DNA from: Sphingobacterium sp. B16(2022)
GTDB lineage: Bacteria > Bacteroidota > Bacteroidia > Sphingobacteriales > Sphingobacteriaceae
NCBI RefSeq assembly: GCF_012030425.1
Contig: NZ_JAAUVN010000002.1
Span: forward strand, 930,001-994,000
DNA length: 64,000 bases
Reading direction: 5' to 3'
Below the pieces are notes generated by a model, which saw only the letters and a program-made list of their open reading frames with translations, had not been told where the DNA came from and searched no databases. Shown here piece by piece: positions 50,611 through 60,610 of the stretch (the stretch's first letter is position 1; each line of letters starts with the position of its first letter). Made by a program: the position numbers and the translations under genes.

Positions 50611-51474
50611 ATGATTTTTGTTTTATTAAGTGTTCTATGTAGTGTTACGGTCGCAGTGCTATTAAAGTATGCAAAACTACAGCAGGTAAGCACCAAACAA
50701 ATTATTGTCTGGAATTATCCTGTAGCAGCAGTACTAACTTATTTTGTTTTAGAGCCAGACCTCGGAGATATACAGATTGGACAAATGCCTTGGGAATTGT
50801 ATATTCCTTTGGCAATTTTACTTCCAACACTTTTTATTTTTATTGCATTGACAATTCAATACACAGGTTTGGTTAAAACGGAGATTGCACAAAGATTGTC
50901 TCTGTTTATTCCTTTAATGGCATCCTTTGTACTTTTTTCGGAAGTCATTACCTGGAATAAAGGAATTGGTATTCTAGTCGGTTTAGTTGCTATCATTTGT
51001 TCCATTGGTTGGCAAAAGGGGAATGTTAAAAATAACAATAAGATTGGTAGCCTGCTGTATCCTTTAATTGTTTTTATTGGAATGGGTGTTATTGACATTC
51101 TTTTTAAACAAATAGCGCTTCATCAATCTGTTCCTTATATTACAGCTATGTTTGTTGTTTTTTTATTGGCCATAGCTGTGGCGTTTCTATTTATGATTTA
51201 TTTCTTAGCAATTGAAAAGCAGTCATTTTCTTTTAAATCTTTCGGATTTGGCATTGTATTGGGCTTTTTCAATTTTGGGAATATATTGTTTTATATGAAA
51301 GCTCATCGAGCAATTCCAGATAATCCTTCTATTGTTTTCACAGGGATGAATATTGGTGTAATTTCAATAGGGGCTCTGGTCGGTGTTTTATTATTTAAAG
51401 AAAAATTAAGTGCTATCAATAAATTAGGGCTAGCACTTTCTATTATATCAGTTTTAATTATAACATATTTGTGA
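50611..51474 (+). CDS. EamA/DMT-family transporter
   Basis: This 287-residue protein has ten hydrophobic helices in two repeats of five, the drug/metabolite transporter plan. MIFVLLSVLCSVTVAVLLKYAKLQQ is helix 1 with its Lys, ALTIQYTGLVKTEIAQRLSLFIPLMASFVLFSEVITWNKGIGILVGLVAIICS ends the first half, and IGVISIGALVGVLLFKEKLSAINKLGLALSIISVLIITYL ends the second. The substrate is unknown. It overlaps the next gene by 4 bp (GTGA), so the three genes to 52939 are one operon. Confidence 0.85.
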   Translation: MIFVLLSVLCSVTVAVLLKYAKLQQVSTKQIIVWNYPVAAVLTYFVLEPDLGDIQIGQMPWELYIPLAILLPTLFIFIALTIQYTGLVKTEIAQRLSLFIPLMASFVLFSEVITWNKGIGILVGLVAIICSIGWQKGNVKNNNKIGSLLYPLIVFIGMGVIDILFKQIALHQSVPYITAMFVVFLLAIAVAFLFMIYFLAIEKQSFSFKSFGFGIVLGFFNFGNILFYMKAHRAIPDNPSIVFTGMNIGVISIGALVGVLLFKEKLSAINKLGLALSIISVLIITYL

Positions 51475-52088
51475 GTTTATTTGAAGATACTTATCGTACA
51501 ATTGAAAAAAGTGCAGAGGGAATATTTCGTGATAAAGGAAGTAAATTTATTTCCTATGCCTACCCATTCACTACGGAAGATCAGTTGAAGGAAATCATAG
51601 CAGATCTAAAAACCCTACATCCTAAAGCGAGACACCATTGCTGGGCATATCGAATTGGTCCGGATCGAACAGTATATCGGCTGAATGATGATGGAGAGCC
51701 TTCGGGGACGGCCGGTCGGCCTATTTTAAATGTATTACTATCACAAGATGTAACAAATATTATTGTGGTTGTGGTTCGTTATTTTGGAGGAACTTTATTA
51801 GGCGTCCCAGGTCTGATTAATGCTTATAAAACGGCGACTCAAGAGGTTTTATCTGCCGTAGAGATTGTAGAGAAAACTGTCAATGATATCTATAAAATTG
51901 AATTTGATTACTTAGCTATGAACGACGTGATGCGCGTGGTTAAAGAAGAGAATATAACTGTCAGTAAACAAGTTTTTGATAATACATGCTATATGGAAAT
52001 TGAAGTACGAAAAATGCAGGTCAATTCGGTCATTACACGTTTTGATAAAATTGATAATTGTAAACTTTCTTATTTGCGGACAATATGA
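51471..52088 (+). CDS. IMPACT-family protein (YigZ-like)
   Basis: This is a 205-residue protein starting at GTG 51471, inside the stop of the EamA gene; the first residues MSLFEDTYRTIEKSAEGIFRDKGSKFISYAYPF fit the family, which supports this start. The signature is HHCWAYRIGPDRTVYRLNDDGEPSGTAGRPILNVLLSQDVTNIIVVVVRYFGGTLLGVPGLINAYK (residues 54-121). A C-terminal UPF0029/DUF1949-like domain follows. IMPACT proteins bind ribosomes or GCN-type factors in eukaryotes; bacterial function is unknown. It overlaps the next gene by 4 bp (ATGA). Confidence 0.9.
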   Translation: MSLFEDTYRTIEKSAEGIFRDKGSKFISYAYPFTTEDQLKEIIADLKTLHPKARHHCWAYRIGPDRTVYRLNDDGEPSGTAGRPILNVLLSQDVTNIIVVVVRYFGGTLLGVPGLINAYKTATQEVLSAVEIVEKTVNDIYKIEFDYLAMNDVMRVVKEENITVSKQVFDNTCYMEIEVRKMQVNSVITRFDKIDNCKLSYLRTI

Positions 52089-52939
52089 TAAATGATTCAG
52101 AATTAATATTGAATAAAGATGGGAGTATTTATCATCTGAATTTAATGCCAGAAGATATTGCAGATACCATTATCACAGTAGGGGATCCTGACCGTGTAGT
52201 AAAGGTATCTCAGTATTTTGACCGTATTGAACTTCAGAAGGGAAAAAGGGAGTTTATTACACACACAGGATATATTGGTAATAAACGTATTTCTGTTATA
52301 TCAACAGGCATTGGAACGGATAATATTGATATTGTCTTTAATGAATTGGATGCGCTCGTGAATATTGATTTTGAATCAAAAGCATTAAAGTCAAAGCTAA
52401 CAAGTTTAAATATCATTCGAATCGGAACTTCTGGTGCTGTTCAATCGGATATTGAAATGGGAACGATTTTGGCTTCTTCATTTGGAGTAGGCTTTGATGC
52501 CCTGATGCAATATTATGTAAAACCCTATTCAGCTTATGAGAAAACTTTGGAAAGAGCAGTATGGGATGCTTTTCCGAATTTATATCTAAAGCCTTATGTT
52601 GCGGAGGCCAGTAAAAATTTATTAGCACAATATGCTTACGATTTGCCAAAAGGAGTGACGATGACTGCTCCTGGTTTTTATGCACCTCAGGGTAGGAATG
52701 TGCGCTCTGAAAATACGTTTCCTAATTTGATCCAATTGGCGAATAGCTTCAAGTCAGATGGTTTACGAATTACAAATTTAGAAATGGAGACTGCTGGAAT
52801 ATATGCTTTATCCCGTATGTTTGGTCATCAAGCGCTATCTATTAATGCTATTTTAGCCAGCCGTGTAGCGGGACATTTTAGTTCAGAGCCAGATAAAGTC
52901 GTAGATCGTGCTATAAAAATGATTTTAGAACGTTTTTAA
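52085..52939 (+). CDS. Nucleoside phosphorylase (uridine phosphorylase-like)
   Basis: This 284-residue enzyme is of the PNP/UDP family that splits nucleosides with phosphate. TIITVGDPDRVVKVSQYF is the phosphate-binding N-terminal motif, ISVISTGIGTDNIDIVFNELDALV the second, IIRIGTSGAVQSDIEMGTIL the core, and LRITNLEMETAGIYALSRMFGHQALSINAILASR carries the M-E-T-A ribose/base motif. Uridine-phosphorylase-like members salvage pyrimidines; base choice cannot be fixed by eye. It is the last gene of the operon, ended by a bidirectional terminator. Confidence 0.88.
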   Translation: MINDSELILNKDGSIYHLNLMPEDIADTIITVGDPDRVVKVSQYFDRIELQKGKREFITHTGYIGNKRISVISTGIGTDNIDIVFNELDALVNIDFESKALKSKLTSLNIIRIGTSGAVQSDIEMGTILASSFGVGFDALMQYYVKPYSAYEKTLERAVWDAFPNLYLKPYVAEASKNLLAQYAYDLPKGVTMTAPGFYAPQGRNVRSENTFPNLIQLANSFKSDGLRITNLEMETAGIYALSRMFGHQALSINAILASRVAGHFSSEPDKVVDRAIKMILERF

Positions 52940-52940
52940 A

Positions 52941-52981
52941 AAATAGAAAAGGAGTTGTATTAAACAACTCCTTTTCTATTT
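52941..52981. terminator. Bidirectional terminator between the phosphorylase gene and rodA
   Basis: AAATAGAAAAGGAGTTGT (52941-52958) and ACAACTCCTTTTCTATTT (52964-52981) pair over 18 bp with a 5-nt loop. The rodA stop (52960-52962) lies in the loop. Confidence 0.88.
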
Positions 52982-54225
52982 GAGTCAAATTTTAGCATGA
53001 TGAAGAGTAAAATGGTGAAACTCCATAACGAAGATCCTCCATAACTTATGAATGGTAATGGAATACCAATGACAGGTACAATTCCTATTGTCATTCCTAT
53101 ATTAATAAAGAAGTGAAAAAATAGGATGGAAGCCACTCCATAAGCATAAATTCTTGCAAAAGCAGATCGCTGTCGTTCTGCTATATGAATGATGCGGAGC
53201 AATAATGTTAAGTATATCGCTATTAAAAATGTAGAGCCGACAAATCCCCATTCTTCACCCACTGTACAGAAAATAAAATCTGTACTTTGCTCGGGAACAA
53301 AATTGTATTTGGTCTGTGTACCTTGAAGATAGCCTTTACCCCAAAATTGTCCAGAACCAATTGCTATCTTAGATTGATTTAAATTGTAACCCTGTCCTCG
53401 TGGATCGTCCATTTTCCCAAGGATGATATCAATACGATTTCTTTGATGAGATTGTAAAACATGATTGTAGACAAGATCCACACATAATATGAATACCGAC
53501 GAAGCGGCAAAAAGAATTCCTATATTAATTAAATTTTTCCGCTTTTTTCTAAACGTCCACATGAAAAAGCCCGCAATTAAAGCGAGTATGCCAATTAATA
53601 TCCATGCATTTACGAGTAGTGCCATAACAAATAGGACAATACAGAGTCCTCCGAAAATAAGTAAGCTGTTATTGACATATCCTTCTCGATAGAATACAAA
53701 GATGAGGGAAAAGAAAGCTAGAGCAGAACCGGTATCAGGCTGAAGCATTACGAGGAATACGGGGAATAATACTATACCAGCACCGATGGCTAAAGTATGC
53801 ATATTTGGGTTTTTGTTGCTTTGAGAGCTGAGGTAGTTGGCCAAGAGGAGACAGGTTGCCAGTTTTCCAAATTCGGATGGTTGAAGCCTGAAACTTCCAA
53901 TAGGAATCCATGCCTGATTTCCACCAACATTTCGACCAATAACCAAGACCGCTATTAATAATAGCACAACTACAGCATAGATAACGGGAGATGCGGAACT
54001 GAAAAACTTAGCGTCTATAATTAAGATGGTAATACCTATAATTAATGCAGAAGCAATGTACATGGACTGTTTACCATAATTTGTTGCCATATTAAATAAT
54101 CCAGGATTTTCTGGATCATAGACAGCTGCATGTATATTAAACCAACCGATCAAACATAAAGCTAACCATAAAGAAATGGTTAACCAGTCTATCTTTCCGA
54201 AAAAACTACTTTTTTGGTTATTCAT
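52960..54225 (-). CDS. rodA: Rod-shape SEDS glycosyltransferase RodA
   Basis: This is a 421-residue SEDS-family peptidoglycan polymerase with about ten membrane helices, working with PBP2 in cell elongation. The SEDS pattern is visible in YVVNN-like helices, QPDTGSALAFFSLIFVFYREG, the large periplasmic loop GYNLNQSKIAIGSGQFWGKGYLQGTQTKYNFVPEQSTDFIFCTVGEEWGF, and the C-terminal GIPLPFISYGGSSLWSFTILLF. Its start overlaps the end of the PBP2 gene by 8 bp. It is the last gene of the rod operon. Confidence 0.95.
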   Translation of the reverse strand: MNNQKSSFFGKIDWLTISLWLALCLIGWFNIHAAVYDPENPGLFNMATNYGKQSMYIASALIIGITILIIDAKFFSSASPVIYAVVVLLLIAVLVIGRNVGGNQAWIPIGSFRLQPSEFGKLATCLLLANYLSSQSNKNPNMHTLAIGAGIVLFPVFLVMLQPDTGSALAFFSLIFVFYREGYVNNSLLIFGGLCIVLFVMALLVNAWILIGILALIAGFFMWTFRKKRKNLINIGILFAASSVFILCVDLVYNHVLQSHQRNRIDIILGKMDDPRGQGYNLNQSKIAIGSGQFWGKGYLQGTQTKYNFVPEQSTDFIFCTVGEEWGFVGSTFLIAIYLTLLLRIIHIAERQRSAFARIYAYGVASILFFHFFINIGMTIGIVPVIGIPLPFISYGGSSLWSFTILLFIMLKFDSNRKGVV

Positions 54226-56194
54226 GATTTCTCCTTACAGCACTATGGTGGACAATTGTTTCCTTTGGCATTACTGCAGCAATACGGTTAACGTTTTTTG
54301 TGGTATCTTTTTTAGATTTAGTTGAATCCGTAGTTTTCTTCAAATCTGCTTTCTTTGGGTCTGCTTTTGGAGCAGGCATAAAATTAGCATTGTAAATACG
54401 ATCTTGAATATGCTTCGGCATTGTGATTGTATCCTTGATATATTTTTCAACCATCATACTGGCAATAGGGCCAGCCCATACACCGCCATAACCAGCATTT
54501 TCAACAAAAACGGCAATGGCAATTTTAGGATTATCCCTAGGAGCAAATGCAAAGAATACAGCATGATCTTTACCATGTGGGTTTTGTGCTGTTCCTGTTT
54601 TTCCACACATTTCAATACCAGCAATTCTATTTGCGAAGGCTGTTCCTTCTCCCATATTTACTGCTCTGCTTAATCCCTCTATTACCGGAGTATAGTATTT
54701 AGCGTCTACACCTGCTGATATTTTTTCAGTAAACTCCTTTTTAACGATCTTTTTATCGCCAATACCTTTAATAAGGTGAGGACGGTAATAAAAACCTCTA
54801 TTTGCCACAATAGCCATAATATTTGCCATCTGCAGTGGAGTAACGCCCATTTCTCCCTGACCAATCGATAATGAAATATTAAAAGATGAACGCCATTTGT
54901 CGTTTCTGTAACTTTTAGTGAAATGTTCCGATTTATATAATAAGCCTGCATTTTCACCAGGTAAATCAATTCCTAATCGATGACCAATACCAAATTTGGA
55001 AATTGCATCGTACCATAGATCGTACGCTTTCGGTCCTGACAGGCCTCTTGAATCAATCATTTTGGCATAAGTATACCCATAATAGGTATTACAAGAGACT
55101 TCAATGGATCTGATCAAAGATGTTGCTCCATGGTAATGGGTACAGCGCATAAAACCTCTTCCGCCACCATAGCTATAACCATGTGGACAAAAGAAAGAGG
55201 TGTTCTCATCAATAACGCCAGCTTGTTGAGCAGTTAAGGCTGCAACAACCTTAAATACAGAGCCAGGGGGATAAGATGCTTGAATTGGACGATTAAATAA
55301 GGGTTTGGTCTCATCATTTAATAATTTCATATAATTATTACCTGTTTCACGACCGACCATGTCATTTGGATTATAACTGGGGCTACTTACATAAGCAAGC
55401 ACTTCTCCTGTGGAAGGTTCAATGGCAACAATAGATCCCAGTTTGTTTTTCATCAGTTTTTCACCCAAGATCTGAAGTTCTTTGTCTAAAGAAGATACTA
55501 GACCTTCCCCAGAAACAGCCAAAGTATCATAGCGTCCTTCCATAAATACACCTTTTGGTCTATTTAAGGCATCGACCATGAGGTTTTTAACTCCTCTTTT
55601 TCCTCTTAATAAATCTTCATAAGAGCGCTCAACACCACTTCGGCCAATATAATCTCCTGGACGATAGAAGCCATTTGACTTCTCCACATCTTTTTCTGTA
55701 ACTTCATTTACATAGCCTAGAAACTGTGCTGCGATACTATCCGGATAATTTCGCACAGTTCTATTTTGAACATAGAAACCTCTGAATCGATACAAATACT
55801 CTTGTAAATGGGCATACGTTCGGGATGATAGTTGTTTTTCAAAGATGGAGGCACGATAAGGGGAATGTGCACGGGCTTTATCCATACGTTTGATAAAACC
55901 TTCTTTGTCAATTTCAATCAATTGACATAATAGAGCGGTATCGATATCTTTTGCTTCTCTTGGCGTAACCATGAGGTCATATACAGGTTCATTTTGTACT
56001 AATACCTGACCTGTACGATCTAAAATAACACCACGTGCGGGATATACTATAACTTTCCGCATGACATTGCTGTTAGCAGAATGTATATAGGAGTCATCTA
56101 TAATCTGAAGATAAAATAGCCTTGCTATTATTAATAACGCAATACTAATAATAATGCCTTGAATGACAAATTTACGTGCAAAAAAACTATTCAT
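54218..56194 (-). CDS. mrdA: Penicillin-binding protein 2 (transpeptidase)
   Basis: This 658-residue class B PBP has an N-terminal membrane anchor (FVIQGIIISIALLIIARLFYLQ), a PBP dimer domain, and a transpeptidase domain with all three motifs: SxxK in SYPPGSVFKVV (active Ser), SxN in IEVSCNTYYGY, and KTG in CGKTGTAQNP. It forms the elongation synthase with RodA. A Lys/Asp-rich tail of about 40 residues (KADPKKADLKKTTDSTKSKKDTTK) at the C-terminus is unusual. It overlaps rodA by 8 bp. Confidence 0.95.
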   Translation of the reverse strand: MNSFFARKFVIQGIIISIALLIIARLFYLQIIDDSYIHSANSNVMRKVIVYPARGVILDRTGQVLVQNEPVYDLMVTPREAKDIDTALLCQLIEIDKEGFIKRMDKARAHSPYRASIFEKQLSSRTYAHLQEYLYRFRGFYVQNRTVRNYPDSIAAQFLGYVNEVTEKDVEKSNGFYRPGDYIGRSGVERSYEDLLRGKRGVKNLMVDALNRPKGVFMEGRYDTLAVSGEGLVSSLDKELQILGEKLMKNKLGSIVAIEPSTGEVLAYVSSPSYNPNDMVGRETGNNYMKLLNDETKPLFNRPIQASYPPGSVFKVVAALTAQQAGVIDENTSFFCPHGYSYGGGRGFMRCTHYHGATSLIRSIEVSCNTYYGYTYAKMIDSRGLSGPKAYDLWYDAISKFGIGHRLGIDLPGENAGLLYKSEHFTKSYRNDKWRSSFNISLSIGQGEMGVTPLQMANIMAIVANRGFYYRPHLIKGIGDKKIVKKEFTEKISAGVDAKYYTPVIEGLSRAVNMGEGTAFANRIAGIEMCGKTGTAQNPHGKDHAVFFAFAPRDNPKIAIAVFVENAGYGGVWAGPIASMMVEKYIKDTITMPKHIQDRIYNANFMPAPKADPKKADLKKTTDSTKSKKDTTKNVNRIAAVMPKETIVHHSAVRRNHE

Positions 56195-56229
56195 AAATTC
56201 TTTTATCCTCCTTTTAAGCGATGGAATTA

Positions 56230-56745
56230 CTAAATTCTACTCTTTCTTTTATAGAAAAGAAAACTAAAAATGAGTAGGATAACCATTGTAAAGATACAAC
56301 TTAAACCAATAGTCGCTAATGTGTACTGAAACTGTTTGAAACTGAATGTTTCTAATGTGACAAGAACAAAGTGATGAATCAATGTTCCGAAAAAAGTATA
56401 TGAAAAGAACCATTTAAAATTCATTTCACCTAAAATTGGTGTAATGAATGTATCCATATCGTTTTCAATTGTAATTTTCATAAAAAATACACGATAGGCG
56501 GCTAATGCAACACACGCAGCGGCATTGACTCCAAGTGTATCATAAAATACATCTACCGAAAGTCCGGTTAAAAATGCAATTGTAAATAATACAAAGTTCG
56601 GCATTCCGGTAGGAAGCAAAAAGATAAATAGAATATATGGAAAAGGACTTGCTAGATTATAATAGCCGATATTTTTAAACAAGAATACCTGCATGGCAAT
56701 AAGTACCAAAAACCGAATGATATTAAAGAGTAATATTCTAGCCAT
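56230..56745 (-). CDS. mreD: Rod shape-determining protein MreD
   Basis: This 171-residue protein has five or six membrane helices. The family is weakly conserved; LVLIAMQVFLFKNIGYYNLASPFPYILFIFLLPTGMPNFVLFTIAFLTGLSVDVFYDTLGVNAAACVALAAYR fits MreD. Position between mreC and the PBP2 gene confirms it. The start overlaps the mreC end by 8 bp. Confidence 0.88.
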   Translation of the reverse strand: MARILLFNIIRFLVLIAMQVFLFKNIGYYNLASPFPYILFIFLLPTGMPNFVLFTIAFLTGLSVDVFYDTLGVNAAACVALAAYRVFFMKITIENDMDTFITPILGEMNFKWFFSYTFFGTLIHHFVLVTLETFSFKQFQYTLATIGLSCIFTMVILLIFSFLFYKRKSRI

Positions 56746-57580
56746 TATCCTGATTCGTTTCTTCTAATTGTTTTAATTCTTTTGCCAATAAATCTTTCAC
56801 AACATATACATGGTGGAGGTTTGAAAAATTAGTACTCAAGAGAATTCTTAAATCTAAAAAAGAGTCTCCGGAAGATATTCCCGTTTCCACAACTGCGCCT
56901 ACCAGTATACCTTTTGGAAAGTGGCCAGAGTAGCCTGAAGTGAACACTTTTTCCGCAGTCTTAACTTTTACGTGATTCGGGATTTCTTTGACCATTGCAA
57001 AACGGTAGTCTACGTTGCTGCCCCAAACTAAAGAACCAAATACATCTGTATTAGCTAATGTTACTGATATTTTTGTGTCGGGATGAAGTAGAGACTGAAC
57101 TGTCGAAAAGTGCGGTGTTACGTTGAGCACAATACCGACCACACCATTTGGAGCAATTACGCCCATTCCTTTTTCAATACCAGCTAAAGAACCTTTATTT
57201 AGGGTGAGATAATTACTTTTTTGGTGAATGCTATTATTTGTAACGCTTGCAATAATAAACTCATAACGTCCAAATTCACTACTATCAATAACCGGTCTTT
57301 TAGCCATGGCGACTGTATCGGTCGTCAAATAGTTTTCTAACTGCGTTCTCAAACTTGCATTTTCTTTTACAAGTTGATCATTTGTTTCTGTTAGTGACAG
57401 GTAGCTTTTCCATGAATTCACTTTTTGGTAAATATTGCCAATTATAGTGTTGGAAGAGTTTAATGCACTAGCACGCTGAAAGGTATTGTTAGTAACAACC
57501 AGAAACATAGAAAATCCAAAAAAAAGGATAAACCAAAAGAAAGCGTTATAACGTCTAAGGAATAACCAAAGGTTTCTCAT
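56738..57580 (-). CDS. mreC: Rod shape-determining protein MreC
   Basis: This is a 280-residue bitopic protein: one N-terminal helix (FFWFILFFGFSMFLVVTNNTF), a coiled coil (about residues 55-90) and a periplasmic beta-domain (about 105-270, KGSLAGIEKGMGVIAPNGVVGIVLNVTPHFSTVQSLLHPDTKISVTLANT and YSGHFPKGILVGAVVETG). MreC links MreB to the periplasmic wall enzymes. It follows mreB by 89 bp and overlaps mreD. Confidence 0.93.
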   Translation of the reverse strand: MRNLWLFLRRYNAFFWFILFFGFSMFLVVTNNTFQRASALNSSNTIIGNIYQKVNSWKSYLSLTETNDQLVKENASLRTQLENYLTTDTVAMAKRPVIDSSEFGRYEFIIASVTNNSIHQKSNYLTLNKGSLAGIEKGMGVIAPNGVVGIVLNVTPHFSTVQSLLHPDTKISVTLANTDVFGSLVWGSNVDYRFAMVKEIPNHVKVKTAEKVFTSGYSGHFPKGILVGAVVETGISSGDSFLDLRILLSTNFSNLHHVYVVKDLLAKELKQLEETNQDNG

Positions 57581-57669
57581 TGTTTAATAATTATTACTTT
57601 GCTATTTAATAAAGAAGCGATATAGTGAAAAATCAACTATATCGCATATAAAATTTTATGTTGTGGCAA

Positions 57670-58695
57670 TTATGATTGCATTAAGAACTTAAATCTGCCA
57701 ATATTCTTTAATGCTATGCCTGTACCGCGCACTACTGCACGAAGAGGATCTTCTGCAATGTGTACCGGTAATTTAGTTTTAGCTTGAATCCTGCGATCTA
57801 ATCCTCTCAATAGAGCACCACCACCTGTTAAGTAGATACCAGTTTGGTAAATATCAGCAGACAACTCTGGAGGCGTAATTTCTAAAGCTTTCAATATTGC
57901 TTCTTCAATTTTAGAAATCGATTTATCTAAACAATGTGCAATTTCTGTATATGAAACGGTGATCTGTTTTGGGATACCTGTCATGAGGTCACGGCCTTGA
58001 ACGGCGAAATCCTCAGGTGGATCCTGTAATTCCGGAAGAGCTGCACCAACTTCAATCTTAATTTTCTCAGCTGTACGCTCACCGATCATGATGTTGTGCT
58101 GTCTACGGATATACTGTACAATATCGGAGTCGAAGTTATCTCCTGCAACACGGATTGATTGGTCGCAAACAATACCCGAAAGTGCAATTACTGCAATCTC
58201 TGTTGTTCCACCACCGATATCAATAATCATGTTACCCATTGGTTCTTCGACATCAATTCCGATACCTACTGCGGCAGCCATTGGCTCATGAATTAAATAC
58301 ACTTCTTTTGCTCCTGCAATTTCTGCAGAATCGCGTACGGCACGCTTCTCTACTTCAGTGATTCCTGAAGGGATACAAACCACCATTCTTAAAGAAGGGA
58401 AAAACCAACTTTTACCATTATTTACTAATTTTACCATACCACGAATCAAATGTTCTGCGGCAGTAAAATCTGCAATAACTCCATCACGGAGAGGACGTAC
58501 TGTTTTTATATTATCGTGTGTCTTACCTTCCATTTGCATTGCCTGACGTCCGATTGCAATTACTTTGTTTGTCGTACGATCAAAGGCTACAATAGAAGGT
58601 TCATCAACTACTACTTTGTCATTATAGATAATTAAGGTATTTGCGGTACCTAAATCGATGGCAACTTCTTGTGTAAACCAGTTAAATAAACCCAT
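57670..58695 (-). CDS. mreB: Rod shape-determining actin MreB
   Basis: This 341-residue actin homologue has phosphate-1 VAIDLGTANTLIIY, connect-1 SGITEVEKRAVRDSAEIAGAKEVYLIHEPMAAAVGIG, phosphate-2 NMIIDIGGGTTEIAVIALSG, and adenosine motif ILTGG-like IYLTGGGALLRGLDRRI. It forms membrane filaments that guide side-wall synthesis. It is the first gene of mreB-mreC-mreD-mrdA-rodA on the minus strand. A TAnnTTTG box (TAGGTTTG) at 58729-58736 lies 34 nt upstream, within a small inverted repeat. Confidence 0.97.
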   Translation of the reverse strand: MGLFNWFTQEVAIDLGTANTLIIYNDKVVVDEPSIVAFDRTTNKVIAIGRQAMQMEGKTHDNIKTVRPLRDGVIADFTAAEHLIRGMVKLVNNGKSWFFPSLRMVVCIPSGITEVEKRAVRDSAEIAGAKEVYLIHEPMAAAVGIGIDVEEPMGNMIIDIGGGTTEIAVIALSGIVCDQSIRVAGDNFDSDIVQYIRRQHNIMIGERTAEKIKIEVGAALPELQDPPEDFAVQGRDLMTGIPKQITVSYTEIAHCLDKSISKIEEAILKALEITPPELSADIYQTGIYLTGGGALLRGLDRRIQAKTKLPVHIAEDPLRAVVRGTGIALKNIGRFKFLMQS

Positions 58696-58728
58696 TTGCT
58701 GTATTTTAAGCTACTTTTTATGAATATG

Positions 58729-58761
58729 CAAACCTACTAAAAATTATTAGTTTTTGTAGGT
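58729..58761 (-). promoter_or_regulatory. mreB promoter box inside an inverted repeat
   Basis: On the minus strand TAGGTTTG (58736-58729) is an exact -7 box. It is embedded in an inverted repeat, ACCTAC (58732-58737) with GTAGGT (58756-58761), plus AAAAA/TTTTT inside with one bulged T. It could be an operator. Confidence 0.4.
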
Positions 58762-58868
58762 AAGTCTTGATTTTTTTTATTGATAATTTAGAACTCTTTT
58801 GCGGAGCTTTAAGGATGATAACAAGTAAACGTTAATTAAAGCATTTTCTTATGTTTTTACTGCAGAAA

Positions 58869-60527
58869 TTAATTTTTCTGTATGTCAATGTAGTAATTAA
58901 AAGTGTCAATCTTTATATTTTCTTTGGTTAGATTGTGAATATTTAATGTTTGGTCGTTGTTCGTGATATTAATTGCTTTTAAATTATTATCTGCGGTACC
59001 AATATAGACCGGCATTTCAAAATTTTCGACTGTATTTTTCCACTTCGCCTGAACTTTTCCATCTTTTGTCTCTGAAATACATAACACAGGAATCAAAGTT
59101 GTCTTCACATATTGCTCAAATATGGAGTTGAAGTTTAAACCAGATTCTTGATTGATGAAATTGACAATGTCATCATAATCAACCTGCTGATGGTAAAACT
59201 TAGCATTTAATCCTCTCAAAATAGATCGCCATTTATCATCGTCTGCTATAATTGTTCTAATCATGTTATGCAGTACACCACCTTTATTATACATGTCTCC
59301 GGACCCTTCATTATTAACATGATATTGTCCTTGAATCGGTGTTTTGTTTTGAATTGCTCTTCGATTGCCATGTATGTATTCTTGTCCAGCTTTTTTACCA
59401 AAATAGTAATCGATATAAAGTGCTTCTGAATAATTGGTGAAACTTTCATGAATCCACATGTCGGCAATATCCGATGCTGTGATATTATTTCCAAACCATT
59501 CGTGTCCGGCTTCATGTATGATGATAAAGTCCCACTTTAATCCCCATCCTGTTCCAGAACCATCTCTTCCCAGATAGCCATTTAAAAAACGATTGCCATA
59601 CGCAATACCACTTTGATGTTCCATCCCTAAATGAGATGTTTCAATTAGTTTGAAACTGTCTTCATAAAAAGGGTAGGGGCCAAACCAATATTCAAATGCT
59701 TTTAGCATCGGTTTTACATTGGCCTCGAAATGCGGTTTTGCCCGCTCTATATTTTCACGTAGTACGTAGTAGTCAATATCTAGCTTTCCTTTTTCACCAT
59801 TAAAGCTATCTTGAAAATGTACGTAATCACCAATATTGATTGCAATGTTATAATTGTTAATGGGATTGGAAACAAACCAGTTGAATTTAGTTTTCTTCTT
59901 ACCAATGTTTTCTACATTACGGAGACGACCATTAGAAACATTCATAAGTTCTTTAGGCACTGTTACAGAGATTAAGACGCTATCGGGTTCGTCTGACTGA
60001 TGATCTTTATTGGGCCACCATAAGCTTGCTCCAATACCCTGATTTGCACTCGCTACCCAAGGTTTGTTATTGCTGTCTTTTTTCCAATCAAATCCGCCAT
60101 CCCAAGGAGCTCTGTTGGCTTGATGTGGTGTACCTGAGAAATACACTAAAATAGAATCCAGTGTGTTTGCTTTAATCTGTGTTGGAAAATCTATAAAAAC
60201 CGCATTAAATTCTCTTGTATACTTTAGCTGTTTACCCCTGTAAAGAATTTTATCAATTGCCATATTATCAAAAAGATCAATCTGGATGCGATTGAAATCT
60301 TGAATAGTTTTAAATTTAATGAGATTGCTTCCTGCAATGCTACGTTTTGGAATATTAATATCAACATCTAAATGATAATAGGTGACATCGTAACAGGTTC
60401 TTAAGGGAGTCAGTTGACCTCTTAAAGAATCTTTGCGGGAAAATTCATTTTTGTCTGATAATAATTGCCCATTTACAAGGAAGGGAGATAATAAAAGAAA
60501 TAGAATTAAATAGGATAGATTTTTCAA
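58869..60527 (-). CDS. M1-family metallopeptidase, secreted
   Basis: This is a 552-residue zinc aminopeptidase-like protein with a signal peptide (LLLSPFLVNGQ). The zinc motif is HEAGHEWFGNNITASDIADMWIHE, giving HExxH plus an 18-residue gap to Glu; NYSEALY follows. SHLGMEHQSGIAYG holds the substrate-binding G-x-M-E-x-x motif of the family as GMEHQ. Only the N-terminal beta domain and catalytic domain are present, without the long C-terminal helical region of full M1 enzymes. It is likely periplasmic or outer-membrane attached. Confidence 0.9.
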   Translation of the reverse strand: MKNLSYLILFLLLSPFLVNGQLLSDKNEFSRKDSLRGQLTPLRTCYDVTYYHLDVDINIPKRSIAGSNLIKFKTIQDFNRIQIDLFDNMAIDKILYRGKQLKYTREFNAVFIDFPTQIKANTLDSILVYFSGTPHQANRAPWDGGFDWKKDSNNKPWVASANQGIGASLWWPNKDHQSDEPDSVLISVTVPKELMNVSNGRLRNVENIGKKKTKFNWFVSNPINNYNIAINIGDYVHFQDSFNGEKGKLDIDYYVLRENIERAKPHFEANVKPMLKAFEYWFGPYPFYEDSFKLIETSHLGMEHQSGIAYGNRFLNGYLGRDGSGTGWGLKWDFIIIHEAGHEWFGNNITASDIADMWIHESFTNYSEALYIDYYFGKKAGQEYIHGNRRAIQNKTPIQGQYHVNNEGSGDMYNKGGVLHNMIRTIIADDDKWRSILRGLNAKFYHQQVDYDDIVNFINQESGLNFNSIFEQYVKTTLIPVLCISETKDGKVQAKWKNTVENFEMPVYIGTADNNLKAINITNNDQTLNIHNLTKENIKIDTFNYYIDIQKN

Positions 60528-60610
60528 CGCTTATAATTTTAATATAAGTGTTAAATATAAGATAATTTGCCTATTTAAAAAAATGGGATCTTTTCTAAGA
60601 AATAGATCTA